Shown piece after piece: positions 9,611-18,312 of a stretch of DNA of 64,000 nt; position 1 is the first letter of the stretch; each line of letters begins with the position of its first letter. This stretch comes from Burkholderiaceae bacterium (GTDB taxonomy: Bacteria; Pseudomonadota; Gammaproteobacteria; Burkholderiales; Burkholderiaceae_C). The DNA lies in the NCBI GenBank assembly GCA_024235855.1, contig JACKLN010000001.1:186001-250000 (forward strand), written 5' to 3'. The notes under the pieces are model-generated. The model made no database searches. It was not told the DNA's origin and worked only from the letters and a program-made list of their open reading frames with translations. The translations under genes were made by a program, and so were the position numbers.

Positions 9611-9627
9611 CGCCCCGGAATGGGGCG
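9611..9627 (+). terminator. Possible maeB terminator hairpin
   Basis: A six-base GC stem (CGCCCC / GGGGCG) around the loop GGAAT lies 38 bases after the maeB stop. The first T-run (TTTT) comes only about 12 bases later, so this would be a weak intrinsic terminator at best. Confidence 0.35.
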
Positions 9628-9633
9628 GGCGAC

Positions 9634-9662
9634 TTGAGCTTTTAGGGGGTTTCCGGTACCAT
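9634..9662 (+). promoter_or_regulatory. Sigma-70-like promoter for the ribonuclease/barstar pair
   Basis: A -35 box TTGAGC (9634-9639) and a -10 box TACCAT (9657-9662) are 17 bases apart, the optimal spacing. The site lies about 50 bases before the ribonuclease start and after the maeB hairpin. This suggests the ribonuclease and barstar genes have their own promoter. Not verified experimentally. Confidence 0.45.
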
Positions 9663-9712
9663 CTCGGACTGGTTTTCAGGGTATTCCCGTGTCTCCTGAG
9701 GTTCCGGTCCGG

Positions 9713-10171
9713 ATGTCGGTCGGCGCGTCGAAACAGCCCGCCCAGGTCGCCAGCAAGTCAGTGCTTGCTTCGTGGTTGACCCATGGCGTTGTGGCTGGTG
9801 TGGCATTGGCAGGTGCGTTGCTGGCGGTCTCCGCCCCGACACCTGTCGTTGCCCGAGAAGCGCTGCTGAAGGATGGTGAAGCGGTGGTGGCGTTGGCCAC
9901 GTTGCCGCCACAGGCCCGTCAGACGCATGCGCGCATCCTGGCTGGCGGTCCGTTTCCGTACCCGCACAAGGACGGATCCGTGTTCGTCAACCGTGAGCGC
10001 CTGCTGCCGTTGCACCCCAGGGGCTACTACAGGGAATACACCGTGAAGACCCCCGGGGTGAGTCACCGCGGCGCCCGTCGCATCGTCTGCGGCGGGCAGC
10101 GGCCGACCCTCCCCGACACCTGTTACTACACCGCCGACCACTACGCGAGCTTCAGCCGCATCGTGCAGTGA
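9713..10171 (+). CDS. Secreted guanyl-specific ribonuclease (barnase / RNase Sa family)
   Basis: About 152 residues: a hydrophobic export segment (VVAGVALAGALLAVSAP, ~26-42) and a mature microbial-RNase domain. The C-terminal half resembles Streptomyces RNase Sa: GYYREYTVKTPG contains the catalytic-base glutamate (Glu108), RGARRIVCGG the phosphate-binding arginines (Arg119, Arg123), and YYTADHYASFS the catalytic-acid histidine (His143). All key residues are present, so it should be active. The ATG at 9713 follows CTGAGG by about ten bases; a GTG at 9689 is an alternative. The next gene, 50 bases on, encodes a barstar-like inhibitor, as expected for a toxic ribonuclease. The role (nutrient scavenging or competition) is unknown. 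Confidence 0.88.
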   Translation: MSVGASKQPAQVASKSVLASWLTHGVVAGVALAGALLAVSAPTPVVAREALLKDGEAVVALATLPPQARQTHARILAGGPFPYPHKDGSVFVNRERLLPLHPRGYYREYTVKTPGVSHRGARRIVCGGQRPTLPDTCYYTADHYASFSRIVQ

Positions 10172-10221
10172 GCAGCGGCCCACCGGTTCCGAGCATTTCT
10201 GACCATCGAAGGATCGCGACC

Positions 10222-10797
10222 ATGATCTTGCAGACCGTGCGTCCGAACATCGTGCAGGCCATCCGTGCCTACCACGTGGACGACCTGATGCGGGCCGCCG
10301 AGCAGGCGGGGCAGCACTTCCTGTACGTCAACCTGGCCGACATGCAGTCCAAGCAGGACGTGCTCGAGGGCATTGCCACGGCCTTCATGTTCCCGGCCCA
10401 TTTCGGCAAGAACCTGGACGCGCTCTACGACTGCCTGACCGACCTGGTGCACAAGGCCGGCCCGCAGCCGGGCTTCGTCGTCGTGCTCGAGCAGTTGCCC
10501 GACAGCCCGCGCTTCGACCGCGAGGCACGCGAGCAGTTGCTGGACGCCTTCCGCGACGCGGCCGACTTCTGGGCCGACCGGCGCATCGCGTTCCGCTGCT
10601 TCTACTCGTTCGCCGTCAGTCGCAGCCAGGACAGCAGCGCCTGGGACGGCAAGGGCGGTGAAGCCACGCCCATCGCCGCCCCCGCCAAGCCGGCGGCCAA
10701 GGTGGCCAGCAAGAACGGCGTGAACCCGAACTTCGGCATGAACATGCCGATGATGAGCAGCGCCTTCGACACCGCGATGTGGCTCAACGCCGCCTGA
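10222..10797 (+). CDS. Barstar-family ribonuclease inhibitor
   Basis: A 191-residue cytoplasmic protein. Residues ~30-80 carry the barstar pattern: a YVNLADMQSKQDVLEGIA segment, then FGKNLDALYDCLTDL, which matches the FGxNWDALxDxLTDL signature that plugs the ribonuclease active site. The domain ends near RCFYSF (~130). An alanine/lysine/methionine-rich tail of about 50 residues follows that I do not recognise and that is absent from classical 90-residue barstars. There is no signal peptide, as expected for an immunity protein. The ATG at 10222 has an AAGGA purine stretch before it (10209-10213). It lies 50 bases after the ribonuclease gene, presumably in one transcript. Confidence 0.87.
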   Translation: MILQTVRPNIVQAIRAYHVDDLMRAAEQAGQHFLYVNLADMQSKQDVLEGIATAFMFPAHFGKNLDALYDCLTDLVHKAGPQPGFVVVLEQLPDSPRFDREAREQLLDAFRDAADFWADRRIAFRCFYSFAVSRSQDSSAWDGKGGEATPIAAPAKPAAKVASKNGVNPNFGMNMPMMSSAFDTAMWLNAA

Positions 10798-10823
10798 GGG
10801 TCGTCGGCTCGCCTGATCATGCC

Positions 10824-10843
10824 AGGGGCCCCGCGGGGCCCCT
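10824..10843. terminator. Bidirectional terminator-like palindrome
   Basis: A perfect 20-base palindrome of G and C runs flanked by A/T lies between the convergent ends of the barstar gene (10797) and rsmA (10878). It lacks a U-tract on either side, so it may only slow polymerase or protect transcript ends, but its placement is typical of a shared terminator. Confidence 0.5.
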
Positions 10844-10877
10844 CGTCACGTCCGGGTGTCGGGGTCGCCGTCGCCGC

Positions 10878-11693
10878 TCAATGGACGCTTCGTTCAGCGC
10901 CCCGTTCGGCACCCAGTTCCTCGGCCAGCGCCGTGTAGGCCGCCACCGGCACCTCCTCGGCCCGCCGCTGCAGGTCGAAGTGGCCGGTGTAGCCGCGCGC
11001 CTCGAGCCAGCGCCCGAGGCTGTGGCGCAGCAGCTTGCGGCGCTGCGAGAAGGCCGACTGCACCAGGGCCTCCAGCACCGCCGGGTCCACATCGGCCGGC
11101 TGCGGCCACGGCAGCATGCGCACGATGGCGGAATCCACCCGCGGCGGCGGGTCGAAGGCCTCGGGCGGCACGTCGAGCACGCTTTCCATGTGGTATCGCC
11201 ACTGCAGCATCACCGACAGGCGGCCGTAGTCCTTGCCGCCCGGCGTGGCCACCATGCGGTCCACCACCTCCTTCTGCAGCATGAAGTGCTGGTCGGCCAC
11301 CCGGCCGGCCCAGGGCAGCAGGTGGAACAGGATGGGGCTGGAGATGTTGTAGGGCAGGTTGCCCACCACGCGCAGCGGCTTCGGTGCCGCGGCATCGGCC
11401 AGGGCGCCGAAGTCCACCGTCAGCACGTCGGCCTCCACCACCTGCAGCCCGGCCCGCGCCCGCAGGCGCGCGGCCAGGTCGCGGTCCAGCTCGATGACGG
11501 TGAGTGCGCCGCAGCGCTCCAGCAGCGGCTGGGTCAGCGCCATCAGGCCCGGGCCGATCTCGACCAGGGCCTGCCCCGGGCGCGGGTCGATCTCGCGCAC
11601 GATGGCGCCGATGATGGCGCTGTCGGTCAGGAAGTGCTGGCCGAAGCGCTTGCGCGCGATGTGGCCCGTCTGGGGCGCGCTGTGGCGGCTCAC
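10878..11693 (-). CDS. rsmA: 16S rRNA dimethyladenosine transferase
   Basis: RsmA (KsgA, 271 residues) dimethylates A1518 and A1519 of 16S rRNA in late small-subunit assembly. The signature pieces are KRFGQHFLTD (residues 15-24), the SAM-binding VEIGPGLMALT (44-54), VIELD (66-70) and the catalytic NLPYN (112-116). The length is normal. Its ATG overlaps the surA stop (ATGA), making it the last gene of lptD-surA-rsmA. In many proteobacteria pdxA sits between surA and rsmA; here it is absent. Confidence 0.95.
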   Translation of the reverse strand: MSRHSAPQTGHIARKRFGQHFLTDSAIIGAIVREIDPRPGQALVEIGPGLMALTQPLLERCGALTVIELDRDLAARLRARAGLQVVEADVLTVDFGALADAAAPKPLRVVGNLPYNISSPILFHLLPWAGRVADQHFMLQKEVVDRMVATPGGKDYGRLSVMLQWRYHMESVLDVPPEAFDPPPRVDSAIVRMLPWPQPADVDPAVLEALVQSAFSQRRKLLRHSLGRWLEARGYTGHFDLQRRAEEVPVAAYTALAEELGAERGAERSVH

Positions 11694-13036
11694 CGGCGCG
11701 CCGTGGCGAGGTCCGGCTCGCGGACCTCGACGTAGGCGCGGGCGCGCAATTCGTCCACCCAGTCCTGGTAGGCCTGCTGGAACTTGCGCTCGCGCAGGAG
11801 GTTGCGCACCTGCTCGCGCCGCTGGGCTGGCGCCAGTGCCGTGCGCCGGCGCTCCAGCACCTGGATCAGGTGCACGCCGAAACGCGACGCCACGGGCTCG
11901 GAGATCTCACCCGGCGCCAGGCGGCTGGCCGGCTCGTCGAACTCCGGCACCATCACGCCGGGGCCATACCAGCCCAGGTCACCGCCCGCGGCGGCAGAAC
12001 CGTCCTCCGAAACCTCGCGCGCCACGTCCTCGAAGCGGCGTTCGCCGCTTTCGATCTGGCGCTTGAGGTCGCGCAGCCGGCGCGCAGCCTGTTCGGGCGA
12101 CGCCTGCGCCGAGGTGCGCAGCAGGATGTGCCGGGCGCGGGTCTCGAGCACCGCGTCGTCGGCCGCCTGCGACTGCCGCTCGACGAGCTTGAGCACGTGG
12201 AAGCCGGCACCGCTGCGCACCAGCGCCGGGGCCACTTGGCCCACCTCGAGCCCGCGCACCGCGTCGACGAACAGATCCGGCAGGCGCTCGGGCGGGCGCA
12301 GGCCGAGCTCGCCACCACGCTCGCGGCTGGCATCGTCGGACAGCTCGCGCGCCACCGCGGCGAAGTCCTCGCCGGCGCGCACGCGCGACAGCGCCTGCTC
12401 GGCGCGCAGCCGGCGCTCGGCCAGCGCCGTGCCGTCGGCACCGTCGGGCACCGCCACCAGGATCTGCGCGATGTTGACCTCGGCATTGGCGCGCGAGGCC
12501 TCGCGTTCGGCCGCCAGCTCGCGGTCGACCTCCTCCTCGCTGACGACGATGCGCCCGATGACTTCGCGCTCGCGGGTGCGCTCCACCGCGATCTGGTCGC
12601 GCAGCTGGGCGCGAAAGCGCGTCATGTCCAGGCCCTCGATCTGCAGCCGCTCGCGCAGCTGCTCCACCGTCATCTGGTTCTGCGCCGCCACGCTGGCCAC
12701 GGCGCGGTCGATCTCGGCCTCGTCGATGCGCCAGCCGAGGTCGCGCGCGTGCGTCACGATGACGCGCTCCTCGATCAGGCTCTCCAGCGCCTGTGCGCGC
12801 AGTGCGTCGGCCGGCGGCACCGGCTGACCGGCGCGCAGCGCGCCCTGGCGGATCAGCGCCTGCCGGCGGCCGAGTTCCACCGCCGTCACCAGCTCCTGGT
12901 TGACCACGGCCACGATGTGGTCGCCGGGCGTGGCCACCACACGCGGCTCGGCCACGCGCTGGGCCGCGACCGGCGCCAGCGTGCTGAGGACGGCGCAGGC
13001 GGTCAGCGCCTGGCGGAGAAGGGAGTGTCGGGTCAT
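11690..13036 (-). CDS. surA: Periplasmic chaperone and peptidyl-prolyl isomerase SurA
   Basis: A 448-residue periplasmic chaperone that escorts outer-membrane beta-barrel proteins, LptD among them. There is a signal peptide (residues 1-25, ending VAAQ), an N-terminal chaperone domain rich in long helices (~35-190), a first parvulin domain (~195-285) and a second (~300-400). The second parvulin domain has the stronger signature: ARHILLR, GGDLGWYGPG and GVHLIQVLERR. The C-terminal helix returns to the chaperone domain as in E. coli SurA. The start overlaps the lptD stop by four bases, coupling chaperone and client. Confidence 0.94.
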   Translation of the reverse strand: MTRHSLLRQALTACAVLSTLAPVAAQRVAEPRVVATPGDHIVAVVNQELVTAVELGRRQALIRQGALRAGQPVPPADALRAQALESLIEERVIVTHARDLGWRIDEAEIDRAVASVAAQNQMTVEQLRERLQIEGLDMTRFRAQLRDQIAVERTREREVIGRIVVSEEEVDRELAAEREASRANAEVNIAQILVAVPDGADGTALAERRLRAEQALSRVRAGEDFAAVARELSDDASRERGGELGLRPPERLPDLFVDAVRGLEVGQVAPALVRSGAGFHVLKLVERQSQAADDAVLETRARHILLRTSAQASPEQAARRLRDLKRQIESGERRFEDVAREVSEDGSAAAGGDLGWYGPGVMVPEFDEPASRLAPGEISEPVASRFGVHLIQVLERRRTALAPAQRREQVRNLLRERKFQQAYQDWVDELRARAYVEVREPDLATARR

Positions 13037-15349
13037 GGTGTCGGGGCCGCGCCGGCGGGCGCATCGTCGGCTTCACGCAGCAGGCGGTAGCCGGGGATAT
13101 TGTCCTTCAGGACCTGCAGCGGGCTCGGTCCGAGTCGCGACAGGCCCACGAGTTCCAGTTGCAGCATCAGCCGCGTGGTGGCGGCCGACACGCCGGTGGA
13201 CTGGCGCTCGGCCACCATGCGCAGGATCCAGCAGCCGGCGTCGTACTCGGCGCCGACCAGCGAATCGGTGATCCGGCTGTCCTTCAGGCTGTAGTTGATG
13301 CGGCCCACGCCGTACCAGGTGCCGCTGCAGCTGCTGCGCGGGCGGCTGCCGGCAGACGGCGCGTTCAGCGGCCACTGCCAGCCGAGCTCGAACTGCTCGC
13401 TGACCCCGCGCGCCAGGCGGTAGCGACCGCTGACCGTGCGGTACGGCCCGGCCAGGTAGCTGGCGCCCGAGGATGGAGCGCTGCAGGCGGCCGATGTCGG
13501 GGCTGTACTGCATGGACGCGTCCAGCGTCCAGCGCGGCAGCAGCGTCGTCGACCCGAACAGCAGGATGTCCGACAGCCGCTGGTCCTGCACCGGACCGTC
13601 GACGTCGCCGTCGGCCTGCGGCGCCACGCGCTGGTCGGCAAAACGGAAGCGCTGCACGATGCCCACGCGCAGCAGCTCGGCGCCGTCGCCCGGGTCGATC
13701 AGGCGGCTGGTGACACCGGCGGTGAGCTCGTTGGCATCGGAGACGCGGTCGATGCCGGAAAAGGCGTTCGTGGTGTAGATCGAGCTGAGGTTGAAGTCCT
13801 TGCCGTAGGCGTCGAAGTTGGGCAGGTGGTCCTGCCGCTTGTAGGGCGTGCGCACGTACAGCAGGCGCGGTTCCAGCGTCTGGCGCAGCGACGTGCGGCC
13901 GAACCAGCCTTCGGCGTCGCGCTCCAGCCGCAGGCCGGCATCGACGGAGAAGGTGCCGATCAGGCGCCCGGCCTCGCGGCGGCCGTCGGCCATCGGCTCG
14001 TCGGTGCGGTAGCGGGCCGCGTTCAGCGCCAGCCGCGGCACCAGGCTCACGCCGCCGGCCCGCCATGGCCACGCCACCTGGCCCAGCGCGTGCCAGCGCC
14101 AGGCCTCGGGGCGCAGGCCGCCGCTGTCGTCGTCCGGGCGCTCGAAGCGGTTGAGTTCGAGTTCGCCGCTGACCTCCAGCGGCCCCAGCCAGCCGCCGCG
14201 GCCGCGCCCGGACAAGCCCAGACGCGGCGCACGGGCGTAGGGCGCGACGATGGGCGCCTCGGCGTCCTGCAGCACCTGCCAGTGCTGCACCTGCGCGTAG
14301 GCGTTCAGCGCCAGCGGGCCCAGGGTCCAGGGCCGGTCCAGCCGGGCCGACGCGTCCAGCAGGCGTGGCGTGAGCAGGCGGCCAAAGCGCGGGAAGTCCT
14401 TCCACCAGTCGTCGTCGGACACGCGCACACCGTCCACGCGCAGCGTGCCCAGCGCGCCCAGCGCGTGCTCGTGGCGCAGCGCCAGCAGGCCGCGTGCGCG
14501 GCCCGCCACGCGGTCGTCGGGCAGCCACTGGGTGTCGACCTGGCCCTCATGCTCTGGCGCCAGCCAGCGCAGCTGCGTGTCCAGGCCCACGCCGCGGCGC
14601 GTGAGCACGCGTGGCGTCAGCGTCAGGTCGCGGTCGGGCGCGAGGTTCCAGTACCAGGGCACGGCCAGCTCCAGGCCGCTGCGGCTGTCCAGGCCCACCG
14701 TCGGCGGCAGCCAGCCGGTCTTGCGCGCCCCGGTGACGGGAAAGCTCAGCCGCGGCAAAGCCAGGATGGACACGCCCTGGAAACGCAACCGCGCGCCCTC
14801 GGCGCGGCCTTCGTTGGCGTCGAAGTCCATGGTCACGGACCGTGCCTGCAGCTGCCAGTCGGGCTCGCTGCCGTCCTCGGGCCGCGGGCAGCTGGTGTAG
14901 CGCGCGTCGGCCGCCGTCAGCTGCGTGCGGCTGGCGAAATCGATGCGCGAGGCCTCGCCGCGCGTGCCCAGCAGCGGGAAGTCGAACTGCGGCGCCACGA
15001 ACCAGCCGCTGAAGTCGCGCACGGTCAGCTCGGCGGCATCGCCGCGGAAGATGGCGCCCTCGCGTTCGAGCCGCACACCACCACTGGCGGCCGCACGGTC
15101 GGTGGGCGGGCGGTAGCTCAGCCGGTCGGCGCGGATCAGCAGGCCGCCCTGGCGCAGGCGCACGTCGCCCTCGGCCACGGTCTCGCGGTCGGTGGTGACG
15201 GTGAGCCGGTCGGCGCTGAGTTCGATCGGCAGCGCAGCGGCAGGCCTGGTCGGCGCAGGCTCGGCCGCCCGAGCCGTCGGCAGGCCGATCACGGAAGCCG
15301 TCAAGGCCAGCCAGGCGAGCCGACGCAGGGCAAGGCGGGGAACCAACAT
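13033..15349 (-). CDS. lptD: LPS-assembly protein LptD (broken by one single-base indel)
   Basis: LptD is the outer-membrane barrel that inserts lipopolysaccharide. The protein has a signal peptide (WLALTASVIGLPTARAA), an N-terminal OstA-like jellyroll (~35-160) and a long barrel with alternating strands to about residue 771. Translation stays in one frame from 15349 to about 13468. There an extra C in the run 13466-13468 shifts it, and the rest of the barrel (GASYLAGPYRTVSGRYRL through LKDNIPGYRLL) lies in the next frame, ending at 13033. LptD is normally essential and the downstream frame is intact, so a sequencing error is the likely cause. It is divergent from amgK with only 18 bases between the starts. 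Confidence 0.9.
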
Positions 15350-15367
15350 TCGTAGAATGAATTATCC

Positions 15368-16456
15368 ATGCCCCCTGCCGCCGAACCCGCCGCCGCCGAA
15401 CCCGCGCCCGCCACCCTGATCACGTGGGCCGACGCGGCGCGTGAAGCGGCCTTCGAGGCCTGGTTCGCCGGCGTGGCGCCGGCCCACGGCCTGCGGCGCG
15501 AGACACTGGCCCCGGCCTCGGCCGATGCCAGCTTCCGCCGCTACTTCCGCGTGGCTGGCAGCGAGGGTTCCTGCATCGTGATGGACGCGCCGCCGCCGCA
15601 GGAAGACGTGCGCCCCTTCGTGCGCATGGCGCGCCGCATCGCCGACGCCGGCCTGAACGCGCCGGCCGTGCTGGCCGCCGACGAGGCCCAGGGCTTCCTG
15701 CTGCTGGGTGATCTGGGCCGCGAGCTCTACCTTCATCGCCTGCAGCACTGCGACGCGGCCGAGGCCGACCACCTGATGCGCCAGGCGCTGCAGGCCCTGG
15801 TGCACTTCCAGCAGCACGTGGCGGCCGACGACCTGCCGCCCTACGACGAGGCCCTGCTCGCCCGCGAACTGGCCCTCTTTCCCGACTGGTGCGTGCAGCG
15901 CGAGTTCGGCATCACCTGGTCCGACAAGGAGCGCGCGGCCTGGGACCGCATCTGCCGCGTGCTGATCGACAGCGCGCTCGCCCAGCCGCAGGTGGCGGTG
16001 CACCGCGACTGGATGCCGCGCAACCTGATGCTGGCCGACCCCAACCCCGGCATCCTCGATTTCCAGGACGCGGTGCGCGGCCCGGTGACCTACGACGTGG
16101 CCTCGATGCTGCGCGACGCCTTCCTGTCCTGGGAGGAGGAACGCGAGATCGACTGGGCCGTGCGCTGGTGGGAACAGGCGCGGCGTGCCGGCGTGCCGCT
16201 GGGCGAGGCGATGGCGCACGACTTCGGCGAGTTCTGGCGCGCGCTGGAGTGGATGGGCCTGCAGCGCCACCTGAAGGTGCTGGGCATCTTCTGCCGCCTG
16301 AAGCACCGAGACGGCAAGCCGGCCTACGTCGCCGACCTGCCGCGCTTCTTCGCCTATGCCACCAAGGTGGCCAACCGCTACGCGCCGCTGCGCCCGCTGC
16401 TGCCGCTGCTGGCGCCGATGAGCGGCCAGCGCGTCGGCGAAGGCTTCACTTTCTAG
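15368..16456 (+). CDS. amgK: Anomeric N-acetylmuramate/N-acetylglucosamine kinase AmgK-like
   Basis: A 362-residue phosphotransferase of the aminoglycoside-phosphotransferase fold. The Brenner loop HRDWMPRNLM (~217-226) and the metal-binding LDFQDA (~235) are intact. The N-terminal lobe shows DASFRRYFRV. In Pseudomonas AmgK phosphorylates recycled cell-wall sugars at C1 and is encoded beside lptD, exactly the arrangement here. Its usual partner murU is not the next gene: an ABC exporter begins 8 bases downstream. Because only 18 bases separate the amgK and lptD starts, at least one promoter must lie inside the other gene. The family is sure; the exact substrate is inferred. Confidence 0.85.
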   Translation: MPPAAEPAAAEPAPATLITWADAAREAAFEAWFAGVAPAHGLRRETLAPASADASFRRYFRVAGSEGSCIVMDAPPPQEDVRPFVRMARRIADAGLNAPAVLAADEAQGFLLLGDLGRELYLHRLQHCDAAEADHLMRQALQALVHFQQHVAADDLPPYDEALLARELALFPDWCVQREFGITWSDKERAAWDRICRVLIDSALAQPQVAVHRDWMPRNLMLADPNPGILDFQDAVRGPVTYDVASMLRDAFLSWEEEREIDWAVRWWEQARRAGVPLGEAMAHDFGEFWRALEWMGLQRHLKVLGIFCRLKHRDGKPAYVADLPRFFAYATKVANRYAPLRPLLPLLAPMSGQRVGEGFTF

Positions 16457-16464
16457 GCGCCGCC

Positions 16465-18297
16465 ATGCCCTCCCTGTCCTGGGCGCGCCTGCGCCCCACC
16501 GCTGTTCCCGCCAGCGCGCCGCCGACCGGGCTGTGGGCCTTCTACTGGCACTTCATCCGCCAGTCGCGGGGCTGTACGCGGCGCTGTTCGTCACCGGCCT
16601 GGGCGTGGCGCTGATCGACACCGTGATCCCGCTGTTCATCGGCCGCCTGGTGCGGCTGATGGAATCGGCCGACCGCGCCGCCGCCGTGCAGGGCGCGCTG
16701 CCCATGCTGCTGGGCATGGCCGCGCTGGTGCTGCTGGGCCGGCCGCTGGCGCTGCTGGCCGACAGCGTGGTGCGCAACATCATCGTCGTGCCCGGCGTGA
16801 CCAGCCTGATCCGCTGGCAGAGCCACTGGCACGTGGTGCGCCAGAGCTGGCCCTTCTTCCAGAACGACTTCGCCGGCCGCATCGCCAACCGCGTGATGCA
16901 GACCAGCAACGCGGTGCGCGAGAGCGTGGTCTCCAGCATCCGCGGCGTCTGGTACATCGTGGCCTACGGCATCACCGCGCTGGTGCTGATGGCCTCGAGC
17001 GACTGGCGCCTGGCCCTGCCCACGCTGCTGTGGTTCGCCGGCTACGTGGTCTTCCTGCGCCACTTCGTGCCCCAGGTGCGCGACCTGTCCAAGACCAGCA
17101 GCGAACTGCGCAGCAAGGTCATGGGCCGGGTGGTGGACAGCTACACCAACATCCTCACCGTCAAACTGTTCGCCCGCGCCCGCGACGAGGACGCCTACGT
17201 GCGCGACGTGATCGACGAGCACACCGGCGCCATCCGCGCGCACATGGCGCTGATCACGCGCTTCATGACCACGCTGTCGGTGCTCAACGCGCTGCTGCTG
17301 GTGGGCACCGGCGCCATCGGCGTGTGGCTGTGGGCCGCCGGCACCATCGACGCCGGCACCGTGGCCACCGCGCTGCCGCTGGCCTGGACGATCGCCAACG
17401 TCGCCGGCTGGGTGAGCTGGGAGGTCACCAGCGTGTTCGAGAACATCGGCGTGGTGCAGGAGGGCATGGAGACCATCGCCGTGCCGCACACGATGGTGGA
17501 CGCGCCCGACGCGCGCGAACTCGAGGTCCCGGAAGGCGGCATCCGCTTCGAGCACCTGACCTACACCTACGGCCGCAGCGACGGCAAGCGGGTGCTGGAC
17601 GATTTCGACCTCGCCATCCGCCCCGGCGAGCGCGTGGGCCTGGTGGGCCGCTCCGGCGCCGGCAAGAGCACGCTGGTGAACCTGCTGCTGCGCTTCCACG
17701 AGGTGGAGCAGGGCGCGATCCGCATCGACGGACAGGACATCCGCGGCGTCACGCAGGAAAGCCTGCGCGCGGCCATCGGCATGGTCACGCAGGACACCTC
17801 GCTGCTGCACCGCTCGATCGCCGAGAACATCCGCTACGGCCGGCCCGGCGCGACGATGGACGACATCGTGGCCGCGCGCGAAGAAGGCGCAGGCGCACGA
17901 GTTCATCCTCGGCCTGCAGGACTGGCAGGGCCGCACCGGCTACGACGCCCACGTGGGCGAGCGCGGCGTCAAGCTCAGTGGCGGCCAGCGCCAGCGCATC
18001 AGCATCGCGCGCGTGGTGCTCAAGGATGCACCCATCCTGGTCCTGGACGAGGCCACCAGCGCGCTGGACAGCGAGGTCGAGCTCGCGATCCAGGAACAGC
18101 TGCTGGGCCTGATGGAGGGCAAGACCGTGATCGCCATCGCCCACCGGCTGTCGACCATCGCGCGCATGGACCGGCTGGTCGTGCTGGAGTCCGGGCGCAT
18201 CGTCGAGACCGGCACGCACGCGGAACTGCTGGCCCTGAAGGGCCACTACGCGGCGCTGTGGGCGCACCAGAGCGGCGGGTTCCTGGGCGAGGACTGA
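16465..18297 (+). CDS. ABC transporter with fused permease and ATPase (two compensating single-base indels)
   Basis: A type-I exporter half-transporter of about 610 residues: six membrane helices (~25-310) followed by a nucleotide-binding domain with GRSGAGKSTLVN (Walker A), LSGGQRQR (signature), ILVLDEATSALD (Walker B) and AHRLSTI (switch). The frame is broken twice. A G seems lost from the run 16568-16571, after WAFYWHFIRQSRG, and a base seems gained in the alternating GC run 17873-17880, before KKAQAHEFILGL. Both ends share one frame and the middle is fully coding, so I treat it as one gene with sequencing errors. It may share a transcript with amgK. The substrate is unknown; homologues are annotated as multidrug or lipid exporters. 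Confidence 0.85.
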
Positions 18298-18312
18298 CGA
18301 GGGGGTTGCTCG

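Noticed and set aside
10824..10843. Perfect palindrome as a phage or plasmid attachment site
   Set aside because: It lies between two convergent genes and is pure GC-run dyad; a terminator is simpler and no integrase is present.
11690..11693. Missing pdxA between surA and rsmA as sign of a deletion
   Set aside because: surA and rsmA overlap cleanly by four bases and many betaproteobacteria lack pdxA here.
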